A stretch of 64,000 bases of DNA from Piezodorus guildinii (Eukaryota; Arthropoda; Insecta; Hemiptera; Pentatomidae): positions 171,009,900 through 171,073,899 of the forward strand of contig CM041292.1 of the NCBI GenBank assembly GCA_023052935.1, read 5' to 3'. Of this stretch, positions 12,311 through 23,857 are shown one piece after another. The notes below the pieces were generated by a model, which was not told where the DNA came from, did no database searches, and was given only the letters and a program-made list of their open reading frames with translations. Each line of letters opens with the position of its first letter. Within the stretch, counting starts at the first letter, position 1. The position numbers and the translations under genes were made by a program.

Positions 12311-15300
12311 ATGGGTGAAATATTATTGTGCCATATTTATTTTTTTACCTTAATGTCAGTGGTTCTAGGTAGTCTTTCAGGGCTCTATGTTGACAATGGA
12401 ATTGACCAAACTGTTATTCAAAGGGTTATGACTATGAAAGAAAAACAAGAAATTCAAGAAGAAATTCTTAATTTATTAGGTTTACCAGAAAGACCAAAAA
12501 TTCAGAAAATGTCTCAGCCAACTGTCAGCAGTTCTGCTCCTAAATTTCTGCTTGATGTATACAAGTCTCTTCTAAATTCTCCTTCAGCAAGAACTACAAG
12601 GAGTGAATTTAATTTAAGTGACAAAGAACTTCAATCAATTGATGAAAGTGACATAATCATGAGTTTCTCTAGTCATCGTAAGTAGTTTTGTTTTCTATAT
12701 TTACTTGTCATACAATGAATTTTGTACCTTTGGTTGATCAGTAATTTGTCATATTCTGGCACCCCCTGCTTGTTACCCATTCTTAATATATATATACTAT
12801 AATATAAATAATTATATGCTTATAATTAATATAAGAATGTCTTTTAGCTTTCATTAATTTATCTCAATGAAGCAAATTTTAAAGGATGATCAAACCTCGT
12901 AATTTGACTAATAAAATTCACACCCATAAATATATTCATAGTACACCATTAAAACCAGGACGTTATTGGATAGATCTGCATGCCTTTAGTAATGTAAATG
13001 TTCAAATGAATCATGATTTAATTTCCCACTGAAAAGCAGAAAATCCATGCCACAGGGTTTTCAGCGAAACTAATAATGAATTGTTTTGGTGAATTTTAAA
13101 AATCATATTGTACTTATAAATGTTTTTCCAGCCCTCCTCTCAAAAGTATACATATTTATATATGTGGTATGTGAATTGCTCATTTCATTTCTGGACTAAA
13201 CACTACAACATATATATAATGTTTTTAGTTGTAATAAAATCTAGCACTTTGTTCTCACTTCTATGGACTGTTTTGCTTGTTACATTTATTAGCAAAAGTT
13301 TTCGTGCTGTAGCTGTTTTTAGATTTATGTGGTATCTAATCTATTGGGTTGTTTATTACATCAGTTAAAAGAAATGGTTATTTAGTAAATCAATTAAAAT
13401 AAATGGTTATTTAGTAAATCAATTTTATGAAATAAAAACATTTTGATTAAAATATTTACCCTCATTTTCCATAGATTTTTGCCAGCCTGTAAATAGAATG
13501 TGGATAGTTCATAGATTTTATTTTCCAATTCTGCTAGTTCCAGTTTCTTTCAGGAACTCTTATATAATTAATATGCTAAAATAATTCAATAGGGAAGTAG
13601 TTCACTTCACTAAAAATATTTAAGTATTGAGTTCTGACTATTTATCTGCTGTACCCTCGAACCATTAGAAGTTTCTTTGATGTTTGTCCATATTCCTTTC
13701 AGCTTTTGATATATGGACGTGACAAATCTCTTATCTCTTAATCCTTCAGGACTTCCTGTTAATGTAGAATATGGTAACTGATTTTCCGAGATAGGTATTT
13801 GTTTTATGAACACAGAAAGTGTTTCACTAATAAAATATTACTTTGATTAATTTTCATTTTTTAAGCATTATAATCATACAAACAGTGTTGACATTTTTCT
13901 CTATTGAAATGTAAAATTTATTTTGACTATTATAACTAATTGTTTTTGATTAAATTCCTCACATAATACTCTGTATATATCTACACTGGCCCTTAAAGAT
14001 CCATAAATTAGAAATTTATTCCCTGCCAATTGGAGGAATGTCTCAGAATTTTTAATTTAGATGTAATGAAATAATGTAGTGTTATCAAAACTTCTATTTT
14101 GGTTACTGCAAATCTCCTTTGCCTGTTTATGCCGACTATAAAAATTCACAAAAACCATAAGCGCAGTAAATGATTGGGCTGTCATGTAAAATTAATTATT
14201 AACAAAAAACCTCTTTTAGGCTGTCTGAGACAAAGATAATCTTGATGGATTGGGAATACGACCCTTATCCACAAAAATACAGTCAAACATAGTACACTAA
14301 TTACAATCTAATTTTGAAACAGCCGCCGTGATTCAAGTAGCCCAGAAGTGGATCTCGACCGAGAGCCTAGTCATCGGGAAGTTCTGCTTTGGCTTCTAGA
14401 AACCACATAGCACTATACTGAGCAGATCTGCACTAAATCAAAGTACGATCAATGTTCAGCTGTGCCATCACCTGACACACACTTCCATTTTATTGATTCC
14501 GAATATTATTTATATATATTTTATAATTTTATTGCTCTGTAAATATTGTATGAATGTTGTATTTCATCTCTATTATCAATGTCCAAATCGGGACAGATTG
14601 TAATATTATTCAATAAAAATTTTTGAATTACTATCCAATAAGCCTCTTGTCTTTGGCCTATAAAATTTATATTAGTGCTAAAAGGCTACAATGAAGCTTT
14701 AGCTTTTCTGGATTTTATGGCTGCTATGAACTCAGTCCCATGTCAAGAGGTATGGTAATATCTTCCAGCTAATACTGTTCTGAGAGATCTCATTACTGCT
14801 ATAGAGTCTGTTTATAATAATCCCTAAGGGGTTGTGGGAGATCAATGGAACATAGTTTTAAAAATTTTATGACTTCTTTTTACATCAAGGTTTTTTGTGA
14901 TTAATAAAGAACATTTTTTTTTTCACTTAATACTAATCTGTTGATTTATTTATCATGCTGATTTTATTTGATTTTTTAATACAATTGTTTTTAGGACAGC
15001 ATTCATCACATTGGAATAGAGGAAATGGCTTTCAATTATGGTTTGATGTTAGTGAAGTGTCTGTGAATCATGAAATTGTTGGAGCAGAATTAAGAATTTA
15101 TAAAGTAGCAAATTATTCTTCCCCTAGAAAGAGTTTTGTTTTTAATGTTTATTTGATCATGGAAGAAAATAGGTAAATTATAAATTATTTTGATTATTAT
15201 TTATACTTTAAATTATTTTAATGATTATTTATACTTTAAATTATTTTGATGTTGGTTTTTACTTTAAATTATTTCAATGATCATTTATACTTTTTAATAA

Positions 15301-17284
15301 AACATTTATTAAACTTTAAAATTGGTATGACAAATAGAAGAAATGGGGCGATGTCTTATTTGGCAACCTATAACCTTATTGACCTTTAATCATCATCATA
15401 ATCATTTCCTCTTCTACTCCTGTTCAGTGTGAGGGTCTTGCTTATAGAGTCTGACCCATATGTCTCTTTTCTGTGCCAACTCCACTTTCCTATTCCAGGC
15501 TATTCCACGCCTCCTGCATGCTTCCTTTACACCATCCTCCCAGGAGATGCGAGGCCTTCCTCTGGTGGGTCTTTTCCCTTCTGTGCGGGTCTAGTAAGTC
15601 TTCCTGGCACTTCTCTCTGGTCCAAACCACCTTAATTTGTGCTCCTCTAGAACGGTCTCCGCCGGTTTTACATCGAGATTAGCCCATATGTGGTGTTCCG
15701 CGTACTATCTCTGTGTCTTTCTCTATACTTTTTGAAGATACCTCATTTCCATGGGCTGTATCTGATTCATATGTTTTTAAATTATTTTCATGCTTATAAA
15801 TCATTAACAGTTCAAGCTGCCATTATTTTCTTGCTTTAATTAATAAAGTGATTACTAATTTGCATGTGAAAACAAAGACATTTATTTGTTTATTGGCTTA
15901 ATTATTTATTTTACAGCCAAGAAAGGTTAAAATTAATTGAATCAAGAAATGTAACATCGGATTATGAAGGATGGCTGACATTCAATATGACTGGTGTCCT
16001 GACATCTTGGATTGTTTTTCCTTATTCTAATAAAGGACTTTACATTTCTTCAAATACTCATGAACTAGGTATTAGTTGTATTATATTCAAATTTGATGAT
16101 TATGTTTAAAAAGAAACTATGTAGCTATTAATAATTTTTTTTTTTACAATTATGAATACTTCAAATTATTATTTATGTGTTAGTTCTCAGTATTGTAAAT
16201 AAAGATCTCTTTAAAATCAAGTGATAGTGGTAAAACTTTTTTTCTATTTCTGTTTATTTATAATTTTATTATAATTATTATTTTTTTCTATAAAATACAG
16301 CCTTGTAGGATTGCAGTGTCTTCTTTCATCTTCTAAAAGGGAGGAAGGAGAATAATCACATAAAATAAATGCTATTTTTTAATTATGAATAATTTAAAAG
16401 GCAAACTTGAAAGTAGTTTAACCAAGTTATCAACATATCTTAATGGATAAAGTTTAAGATGCTGAAATTACTCTTTGCTTTTTTAAGAATGAATCTGAGT
16501 AGTAATTTTATATAAATACAAAATATTTAATCTTTAAAATATAGTTTTTTCTTTGTTGTTTTTTTTGTAATAGTAATTCCTCACCTAATATTAGAATAAT
16601 AGCATTTTCATGTTTATTTTGTATCTTTTATGTAATGAAACATGTTGCTAGATGAGGACTTAGTTTTTGGAAACAGCAGTTCATTAGATTCCGATAAAGA
16701 AGAGGAAAAAAAAGCTTTTATGGTTGCATTTCTTAAAGGAGGTGTAACTAGTACTACTAATCATGGCAGAGTCAGAAGACAAACAAGACATCGACGGAAA
16801 AAGGCAGATCATCAGAGTGAACTTACTTATTCTCGGAATCCCTTCCACGGTAAACTTCAGTTTTTTTTTCATAAAAGGTGTTTTAGACTTAAGGAGTAGA
16901 GGTGTTTACTTTTTAGACAAATTTCTAAAAGATTACAATTATGTAAAAGTTTATTGTTTTTTAACAACCTTTGACTTGTTAGTCCAGCACTGTAACCAAC
17001 CACAGACTCCTCACTAAATTATGCATATGTTTCATTTTTTCTGAAATCCACATAGAAAAAAAATATTTTTTTTATGAAATTCATACCCTCCTAAGCAGTC
17101 TCCCATGACCTATCACTTCAGCTCGCTATAGAGGTGGATCACGGAAGACAGCCTTGATGTTCAAACCTATGACAAATCTTAAAAAAGTTCCAGTCTTTTC
17201 TCTAGCTCAGTGGTTCCCAACAAATTTTTATTGAGAACCCTTTCATCCAATCAATTCAACTGCAAGGACCCTAAATCCTAAAAA

Positions 17285-17369
<85 letters not shown>

Positions 17370-20300
17370 TGGTAGTGTCGCATTAACACGTTCACACCAG
17401 CACCGATTTTCAATGTCTGTTCTGTGGGGCTGATCTCGAATTTATGTTGTGTTTCATCGATTATTGTCTGTTGTACATTTGCACATAGTCTAGTGAGTGC
17501 TTATTTTGCAATTTTTGTTACTAGTGCGGTTTTTTCATCCTAACCTTAGATTTCTGCCAGTAAGTATACCTTAAAAGGCTGTTGACATTTTTTTTTTTTT
17601 TTTTTTTTTTTTTTTGTCCTTAAAAATGCTAGATAACATGGATTTGGAAATAAATAATACGTATATGCGTATAGTATGTGCCATCCCAATAAGACACTAT
17701 TGCGGACCACCAGTGGCCGGTGTGACCGTGTTAGGAGACATGGCTAATTCAGACTTTTAGCTTTAGGAATAAAGACGATGGAATCAAAATGGTGTAGTAC
17801 TAGCTAATGCCATTAACTTAATAGTTTCTTCAAACCATAAAACATATAATTACTAAAATTTAAAGATAATACAAGATAGATGTTAATTCAAGTTCTTATT
17901 ACGAAATCAAATATTGTTTATTATCTTATGTGAAGTTACACTTGTCCTTTAAGCTCATAATTTTCAAAATGTTACAGCTGTAATTGTAAAGTAGCAGTCA
18001 TTTAGAGTGATCACTAGCAATTATATCTCTCAAAATGTTGAATTTGTCTGTATACTTTTGTTTTTATTATTAAAAGTCAAGACTTTACAGCTGTTTTACG
18101 TCAAGGTAATTTAAAATAATTTCTATATGATATCTCACGGACCCCCTGGAAATTGCCTGCGGACCACTAGTTAGAAACCACTGCTCTAGCTCATTCAAGA
18201 GGCAACTGTATATTACACAACTAGGATTTTCAGTACAAGTTTTTATAGCTAGTTTTTTTTGACAGAGTAACTTATGGTGATTGGATGATTGTTTCAGATT
18301 GGACTAGAAAAGGTGATATTGGTTGGGAGAAGGGAATTAGAACCTTTAACTATCACTTACTTTTTATAGAATTTAGCTTTAATTAAGATTTTTCTAAATC
18401 CTTTGTTTAATTTCAAACAAATTATTTTCTGACCTTATGTTACATTATCTTGGATTTTATTCCTTTCCAAAAAGTAAAGCAATTCCCTATATGTTTGGCA
18501 TTAATATGGGTTTAAAATTGCATATTAACAATGCCTGAATCTAAAGATTGGATGATACCACAAACATTAGGCTATACAATTCCATCTCATGACCACATCC
18601 TAGCCCAAGTCCTCCAAGATCACAATTCTCCCGCCTATCCTCAGATACCAGGGTCGATTAAGCATATGTTAACTTTTTTGGAATTAATTTTACACCAAGT
18701 TTATAATATTTGGACGCTCATTTGAGTCAACATTGCCATCATTTTTTATTATATTGAAGAGATATAATCTCCAATATCCTGTATTGTGTAATGTTCTGAA
18801 TTCCTTAGTAGCCTCATTTCTCTTTGAGCTTTTAGTTTAGAGCAGCTTAGGTCAACATTTTACTCATTTACCACATTTCATATCTGTGTATAGATCAGTG
18901 AAAGTGACAGATTTTATAGAATTTTTATTTTGTATATGATATTTTTCTAAATATTATTGAATTGTGTAAAAAAAGTAATGCTCTATTTAAATTTTTTTTT
19001 CTAGAGCAAGCAGCTGCATGGTCCCATTCTCAAAAAAGTTGTCAAATTCAGAATCTTTATGTTAGCTTCAAAGACCTCAAATGGCAGGTAGGTTTCAATA
19101 TATGACATTTTCATTATATTTTAAAATTAATGGCTGAGAGAGGTTGATCTTTTTTGGAAAGAAAGATTGTGACTTATGTTATTAAATTATTTATATTTAA
19201 TAGAGAACATGTTGATGAATGGAAGATAAAAAGTGAAAGTAATATAAAAACTTATAAAAGTAATTGGAACTATGACTGAAATCTCAATCTCTTTATTAAG
19301 GCATACTTAAAAATAAGGAGGTAAATAATGGGATGTATAAAAAAAAAAAAAAAAAATTATTATTGTAATTAATACTTAAAGAAATAGTCCATTGTTATTT
19401 CCTGTCATTAACCATCTGCTAGCCGATTGCTCGATCCCATGCAGATACCATTATTTGGGGTGGCTGTATCTTGGGCCACAATTCCAACTTCCGCAAAACT
19501 ATCAAAATTTTTTCCTTAAAGGAAATAGACCCTGGATCAAAACAAAACAAGTAGTCAGATGATGGTCTGGACTATAAGGTAGATGAGGCAGAAGATCGAA
19601 CCCTTAAAGTTCAGTAAACTTTTCTTTGGTTGGACGGGAAGTGTGAGAATGGGCACTTCTTGGAATAAAACTTATTTTCGATTGGTCGAAACAGGATAAC
19701 AATCTTCCAGTTGTTCGCAGTAGAGTTAAGATTTATAGAGCATCCATCAGGAATATTTGTTGAATTGAATGACATCTTCAAAATTCCAAAATGCTAAGCA
19801 GGGATTTTTTTTTCGAATTGTCCCCTAGTAACCACGGGAAAAGCAGTTTGACCACAATCTAGCCATTGCTCACGAGTATTTGGATTTCACCAAGAAATTA
19901 GTATTTGGATTTCACTTTTCATCACGGGTGACAATCTTCCAGTGAAATCTCTTATCAGAAGGGTTCTTTCAATAAATTTTCACGAGTTTCTAACCTTTCT
20001 GCTGATTGCTGAGGAGTATGTTTGTGAAGGAACAATCAACTCCACTTTTTCTGCTACCCCATGGAGAGCAGAAAGGGGCTAACAGTCTCTTTGTACATAA
20101 CTAGGTAGTAGGTAGTCCCTGGCTAGTTAGAGAATACTTGTCGACAGATTTGAATCAACAGCTTCCTGCAGAACTTCATCAATATCCATTAATGGTCTCC
20201 CGAAGCCCTTCTTCCTTTTTACTCCTTATCTCCACCACTAAGGACAGTTTCCCCTTCATATTTAGTAATTTCATGAGGTGCTTCCGTGGCTGTGAAATCT

Positions 20301-21825
20301 TTTCCCCCAGTAATTCCTGAAAATTATAAGAATTTTGTAGGACACTGTTGTGTCTCTTCTTTAAAGCAAATAACTGAGGCTTTTTTTTTTTTTAAGAAGT
20401 TGAATGGGATTCAACTAGCTTAGAGAATACTCTAAAGGAATTATTAAGTATTGATAAAACAGTCATTTTTTTTTTTTTTTTTTTACACCCAACTAAATTT
20501 TATTGAAAGATATTTTCTACCTTTCCCATCTCAAAGAGAAAGAAAAGAGTTAATTAGTTTTTGGTTTATTATTTTCAATTATGAACTTTTGAAATCGACC
20601 AAAAAAATAAAATTATCCCCTCAAAATTTTATGGCTTATGCTTCAAGATACGTAGAATGCGAATAACGATTTAAAAAAATCTGTTTGTCCTACTGGACCA
20701 ATTTTTTTGAAATTTATTTTAAATAAAGTTATTTTTGAAGATAGAGAAAAACATCTATATTGTTTTAGAATCAGTAAAGCACGATAAAAAAAAAAAAAAA
20801 AAAAAAAAGAGGAAAATAATTGAAATCTTAGCTATATATACGCTTGTAACTCTGTTGTTTTCGAAGATAGAGAAAAAGTTCATAAGTTTTTTTTTCCCCA
20901 AAACTGCGAATAATTATAATAAAGAAAAAAGAAATTAAAAAAATTTAAATTTTATCCAAAACTCAGTTATTTTTGAAGAAAGAGAAAAATACTTACAGAG
21001 TTTTAGATTCAATGAAGCCCGATGAACAGAAGAATAAAGAAAAAAAAGTGTATTTATATATTCGACACAAATTATAATAGATGTAATTCCATCAAAACAC
21101 AGTTATTATTGAAGTTAGAGAAAAATTGAAAAGATTAACAGTTATACCCTAATATAGTTATTTGGCAATAATAAACCATTGTGTAATAATTTGCAGTTTA
21201 TTTAATGCTATATTAGCATTTTGTTTCATTATTTATTCTTTATAATCACTTATTTATTTCTAACTTGCCTCATACCTGCAATTTAATCATATCACTAATT
21301 TAAGTAATCTCACTAGGTTGTTCTTTTTTTTTTAAAATAAAATCAAGTAAAAATTAATAGTGTTGTATTTCAAACAAGTTACTCTGATTTAATTTGTAAA
21401 GAAAAAAATGAACCCTCCAAACAAAACATTATCAATATTTTTTGTATTTCCTGAAAACTTTTTAGGATTAAACATGTGCTGTTTCTTGGACTCGCCATTC
21501 ACATTTTTTTTTTTTTTTTTTTTTTGCATTTTTATGTTCTTTCACAGATTAATTTGTTTTATAGGACTGGATCATTGCTCCAGATGGTTATGGTGCATTT
21601 TATTGTAGCGGGGAATGTAACTTTCCACTTAACGCACATATGAATGCTACCAACCATGCTATTGTTCAAACTTTAGTTCATCTCATGAATCCTCTACAAG
21701 TTCCTAAGCCATGCTGTGCTCCAACTAAACTGACTCCAATATCAGTCTTATATTTTTCAGACGAATCAAATGTAATTTTGAAGAAATATAAAAATATGGT
21801 AGTGAAAAGTTGTGGTTGTCATTAA
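12311..21825 (+). CDS. gbb: Glass bottom boat, BMP5/6/7/8-type TGF-beta ligand (complete)
   Basis: A secreted BMP ligand, acting in insects in growth, synapse and fat-body signalling through type I/II receptors and Mad. Six coding exons: 12311-12677, 14995-15172, 15917-16068, 16652-16849, 19005-19087 and 21565-21825, giving 412 residues (Drosophila Gbb is 455). The start is the first ATG after an in-frame stop at 12269 and is followed by a hydrophobic signal peptide ([16 protein letters not shown]). The propeptide carries [21 protein letters not shown]. Basic proprotein-convertase sites RVRR and RHRRKK lie in exon 4. The mature domain keeps all seven knot cysteines: SCQI, YCSGEC, KPCCAPT and SCGCH. 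Sequences such as [20 protein letters not shown] are diagnostic of the 60A/BMP7 group rather than Dpp. All splice phases are consistent. Confidence 0.96.
13366..13428. repeat. Short tandem duplication in gbb intron 1
   Basis: The unit aaatggttatttagtaaatc occurs twice in succession about 31 nt apart. Confidence 0.7.
14690..14850 (+). pseudogene. LINE reverse transcriptase scrap
   Basis: One frame reads [20 protein letters not shown] and then [11 protein letters not shown]. This resembles the RT palm motif (F-x-D-F-x-x-A-F-D-S-V) of non-LTR elements, with the key residues altered. It lies in gbb intron 1, is short and contains stops. Confidence 0.4.
15176..15297. repeat. Tandem repeat, about 35 bp x 4
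   Basis: The motif tactttaaattattt recurs about every 35 bp immediately after the donor of gbb exon 2. Confidence 0.7.
15378..15720 (-). pseudogene. RTE-like LINE C-terminal fragment
   Basis: The minus strand encodes [20 protein letters not shown] and following residues, the C-terminal tail common in arthropod LINE polymerases. It is interrupted by a stop and at least one frameshift. The fragment ends in an ATGATTATGATGATG-type microsatellite tail, like the LINE at 31938-33928. It lies in gbb intron 2. Confidence 0.65.
17287..17366. repeat. (TA)n microsatellite
   Basis: About 40 uninterrupted TA units lie within the hAT-type MITE. Confidence 0.95.
17383..17734. mobile_element. Possible nested TTAA-type MITE inside the hAT element
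   Basis: From TTAA at 17383 the sequence continues CACGTTCACACC. On the opposite strand from 17730 it reads CACGGTCACACC, 11 of 12 identical. The right flank reads TTAG, a one-base change from TTAA. TTAA duplication and C-A-C termini suggest a piggyBac-like non-autonomous element, but the family is not certain. Confidence 0.5.
19400..20340 (-). pseudogene. Decayed mariner transposase
   Basis: The minus strand retains scattered mariner motifs in the right order: a GRPL-like linker (about 20200), [10 protein letters not shown] (about 20010), [11 protein letters not shown] at about 19960 (first aspartate block) and a YSPD/SSDY-like third block near 19570. Many stops and frameshifts separate them. 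No TIRs were located. It lies in gbb intron 5 and is much older than the copy at 80-1364. Confidence 0.6.
20720..21125. repeat. Degenerate tandem array in gbb intron 5
   Basis: The motif gttatttttgaagatagaga recurs, with changes, at about 20727, 20857, 20965 and 21100. The intervening sequence is partly shared, including a ttttagattcaatgaagccc-like block seen twice. The period is about 110-130 bp. Confidence 0.6.
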
Positions 21826-21835
21826 TTGTTAAGGA

Positions 21836-21841
21836 AATAAA
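21836..21841 (+). terminator. Possible gbb polyadenylation signal
   Basis: AATAAA lies 10 nt after the stop codon. This is unusually close, and further AT-rich signals lie downstream, so the site actually used is uncertain. Confidence 0.3.
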
Positions 21842-23479
21842 TATGTATTAATGTATTTTTGTAAAGAATATTAATCAGTGGTTTACACTTACACCTTGAA
21901 TAATTTGTTATTTTTTTTATTCATTAGAGTCCATCCATGTTTTTAAATATGTAAATATCTTTTTAAAATTGTTTTGCAATGTTTTTTTAAATTAAAACTG
22001 TTGGAAGCTATATAGTTTTTCTTTTTTTATCAAGTTTAGAAACCATATATGAGTATGACCTGATCCTAATAAGGGAAAGCACTCTGAAGCAATAGTCTGA
22101 CATAAAACTTATGTTCAAAAGAAGAAAAAGAAGTTTTAGATAATTCAAATCGGTTCTTATGTCTTATGTGCTAGAATTAATAATCCTAAAAAGAAACTTA
22201 CTCAATAACCACATAAAATAATTAACTTTTAGAGGACTGGCTTAAACACAATGATTCAAGAAACCAAGGATTGTAGAGGACAGAAAATAAATAAATATAC
22301 TGTTTGTCATGTAAATTTGTCTGTTAGTGTTGCTCAGATAGAAAATTTGATTTACAGTATCCTTGTCAGAAATTGAATGGGAAAAAGTTTTTGTTACAAA
22401 AACTTGTAGCTAGGACCTACTGTTTAGGAGCTATATTGGTTTTGTTTTGTGTTCCGAAAAGGGACATTTATGTTAACTGTGCTACCACCTGGTGGCCTGA
22501 AAAGAAGCAGAGCTCCCCTAGTGGCTAAAAGAAAAAACTGAGTTGTTACAGGTCTTGGCTGGAGCCTAGTTTTTCTCTAGTTCTTCTATTTTATTATTTT
22601 TCTACTACCATGGAGTAGAGGAAGTGCAATATCACCATTTCAAAACATGAGACAGCATCTTTACCATCTCAGTTTTCCACCATAAAGACACTTAAGTTAA
22701 TATAACATGTCATATAATTTTCAATTTCTAAAAGGAGTTGGAGGTGATTACCCTAAACAGGTTTGAATGTAAAATGTCATGTTTTGCCTCCACTTTTCAA
22801 ATGTGTGTTGGGACATTTTTTTACGCACTCTAGCTCTGTTGGTATTGCTTGGATAAAAAAATTTATGACTTTCAATTCATTTAAAAAAAAAAAAAAAATT
22901 ATTAGTAGATTATTTCTTTCTTTACCTTCTATACTTCATCCATCCGCAAAATCAATTTCTCCTTTACTAGTAAAACTGTAGATAATAGATAGATATATCC
23001 ATGATCTATTGTTTTTCCGTCAGGGAGAATTACTAAAGCCGCATTTTTTTGTTATTGCTCAGACTTTTTTTAAGAGCGTGTTTATCAGAATTACTGTACC
23101 TAGTTCTTCCAACTTTTAGCAGATCAATAATAGTTGTTATTCTGTACCCCTACTAGGCCCCCTCCCTCCACCTTGCTTCATTGTTCTTTGAGCACACATC
23201 GACTTCAGGCTTTCAATAAGTAATTGAAAATACAATTGATTTTTGAAAACAGGGAAAAAACCTATATCCTTTGTAGGCGGCGTAGAGATGCGAAAAAGAA
23301 AAAGGTGGTAAATAACCTTAAAATAAGTTATAGTACCTGGGTAAGTATTCTACAATTTCTAGAATAATATGCATTGCTGTTTATATTTACTCTGAATATC
23401 TGCTTTAAAAATTTGAAAACAAGCCTCTTCTGTATTTAAACAATTTATAAATTAATTTTAAATAATAATTTTATATATA

Positions 23480-23522
<43 letters not shown>

Positions 23523-23857
23523 ATATATTTATTTTATTTATTTATTTTTTTTTCCTGGGCTAGAAATGAGAAAAAAATGTTCTAACAAAAATTATATTCC
23601 AAAATAATAGATAGTGTATTTAAGAATAATATAAATAAATTTGATGAAACACAAAATTTTACATTTTTTATTACAAAACCAGTATAGAAAAAAATAACAA
23701 TGACCGACCATCAGGAAGTAGCAATATTTTATTTTTAAGAATATATCTATAATTGAAAGAAATTTGAATTATATATACAAAGGTACATATATCTTTTTAC
23801 ATATAAAACAAGATAATTTTACAAAAATTAAATATCCAACTTCAATATAAACTTAGC
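21842..23857. other. Intergenic region between convergent gbb and AKTIP 3' ends
   Basis: About 2 kb holds 3' untranslated sequence of both genes, an A15 run near 22883 and an AT microsatellite at about 23472-23530. The minus-strand motif AATAAA at 23728-23733 may serve AKTIP. No further gene was seen. Confidence 0.5.

Larger units (their letters stand above)
17208..18183. mobile_element. hAT-type non-autonomous element (MITE) with 8-bp TSD
   Basis: The left end CAGTGGTTCCCAAC and right end GTTAGAAACCACTG form imperfect terminal inverted repeats. The 8-bp duplication CTCTAGCT is exact on both sides (17200-17207 and 18184-18191), as expected for hAT transposition. The 976 bp interior has no transposase frame. 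It contains a TA microsatellite (about 17287-17366), a poly-T run (about 17590-17615) and a second, nested TIR element. It lies in gbb intron 4. A partial relative is at 54021. Confidence 0.88.

Noticed and set aside
17287..17366. CRISPR-like or regulatory array
   Set aside because: It is a plain TA microsatellite; no spaced unique segments occur anywhere in the window.
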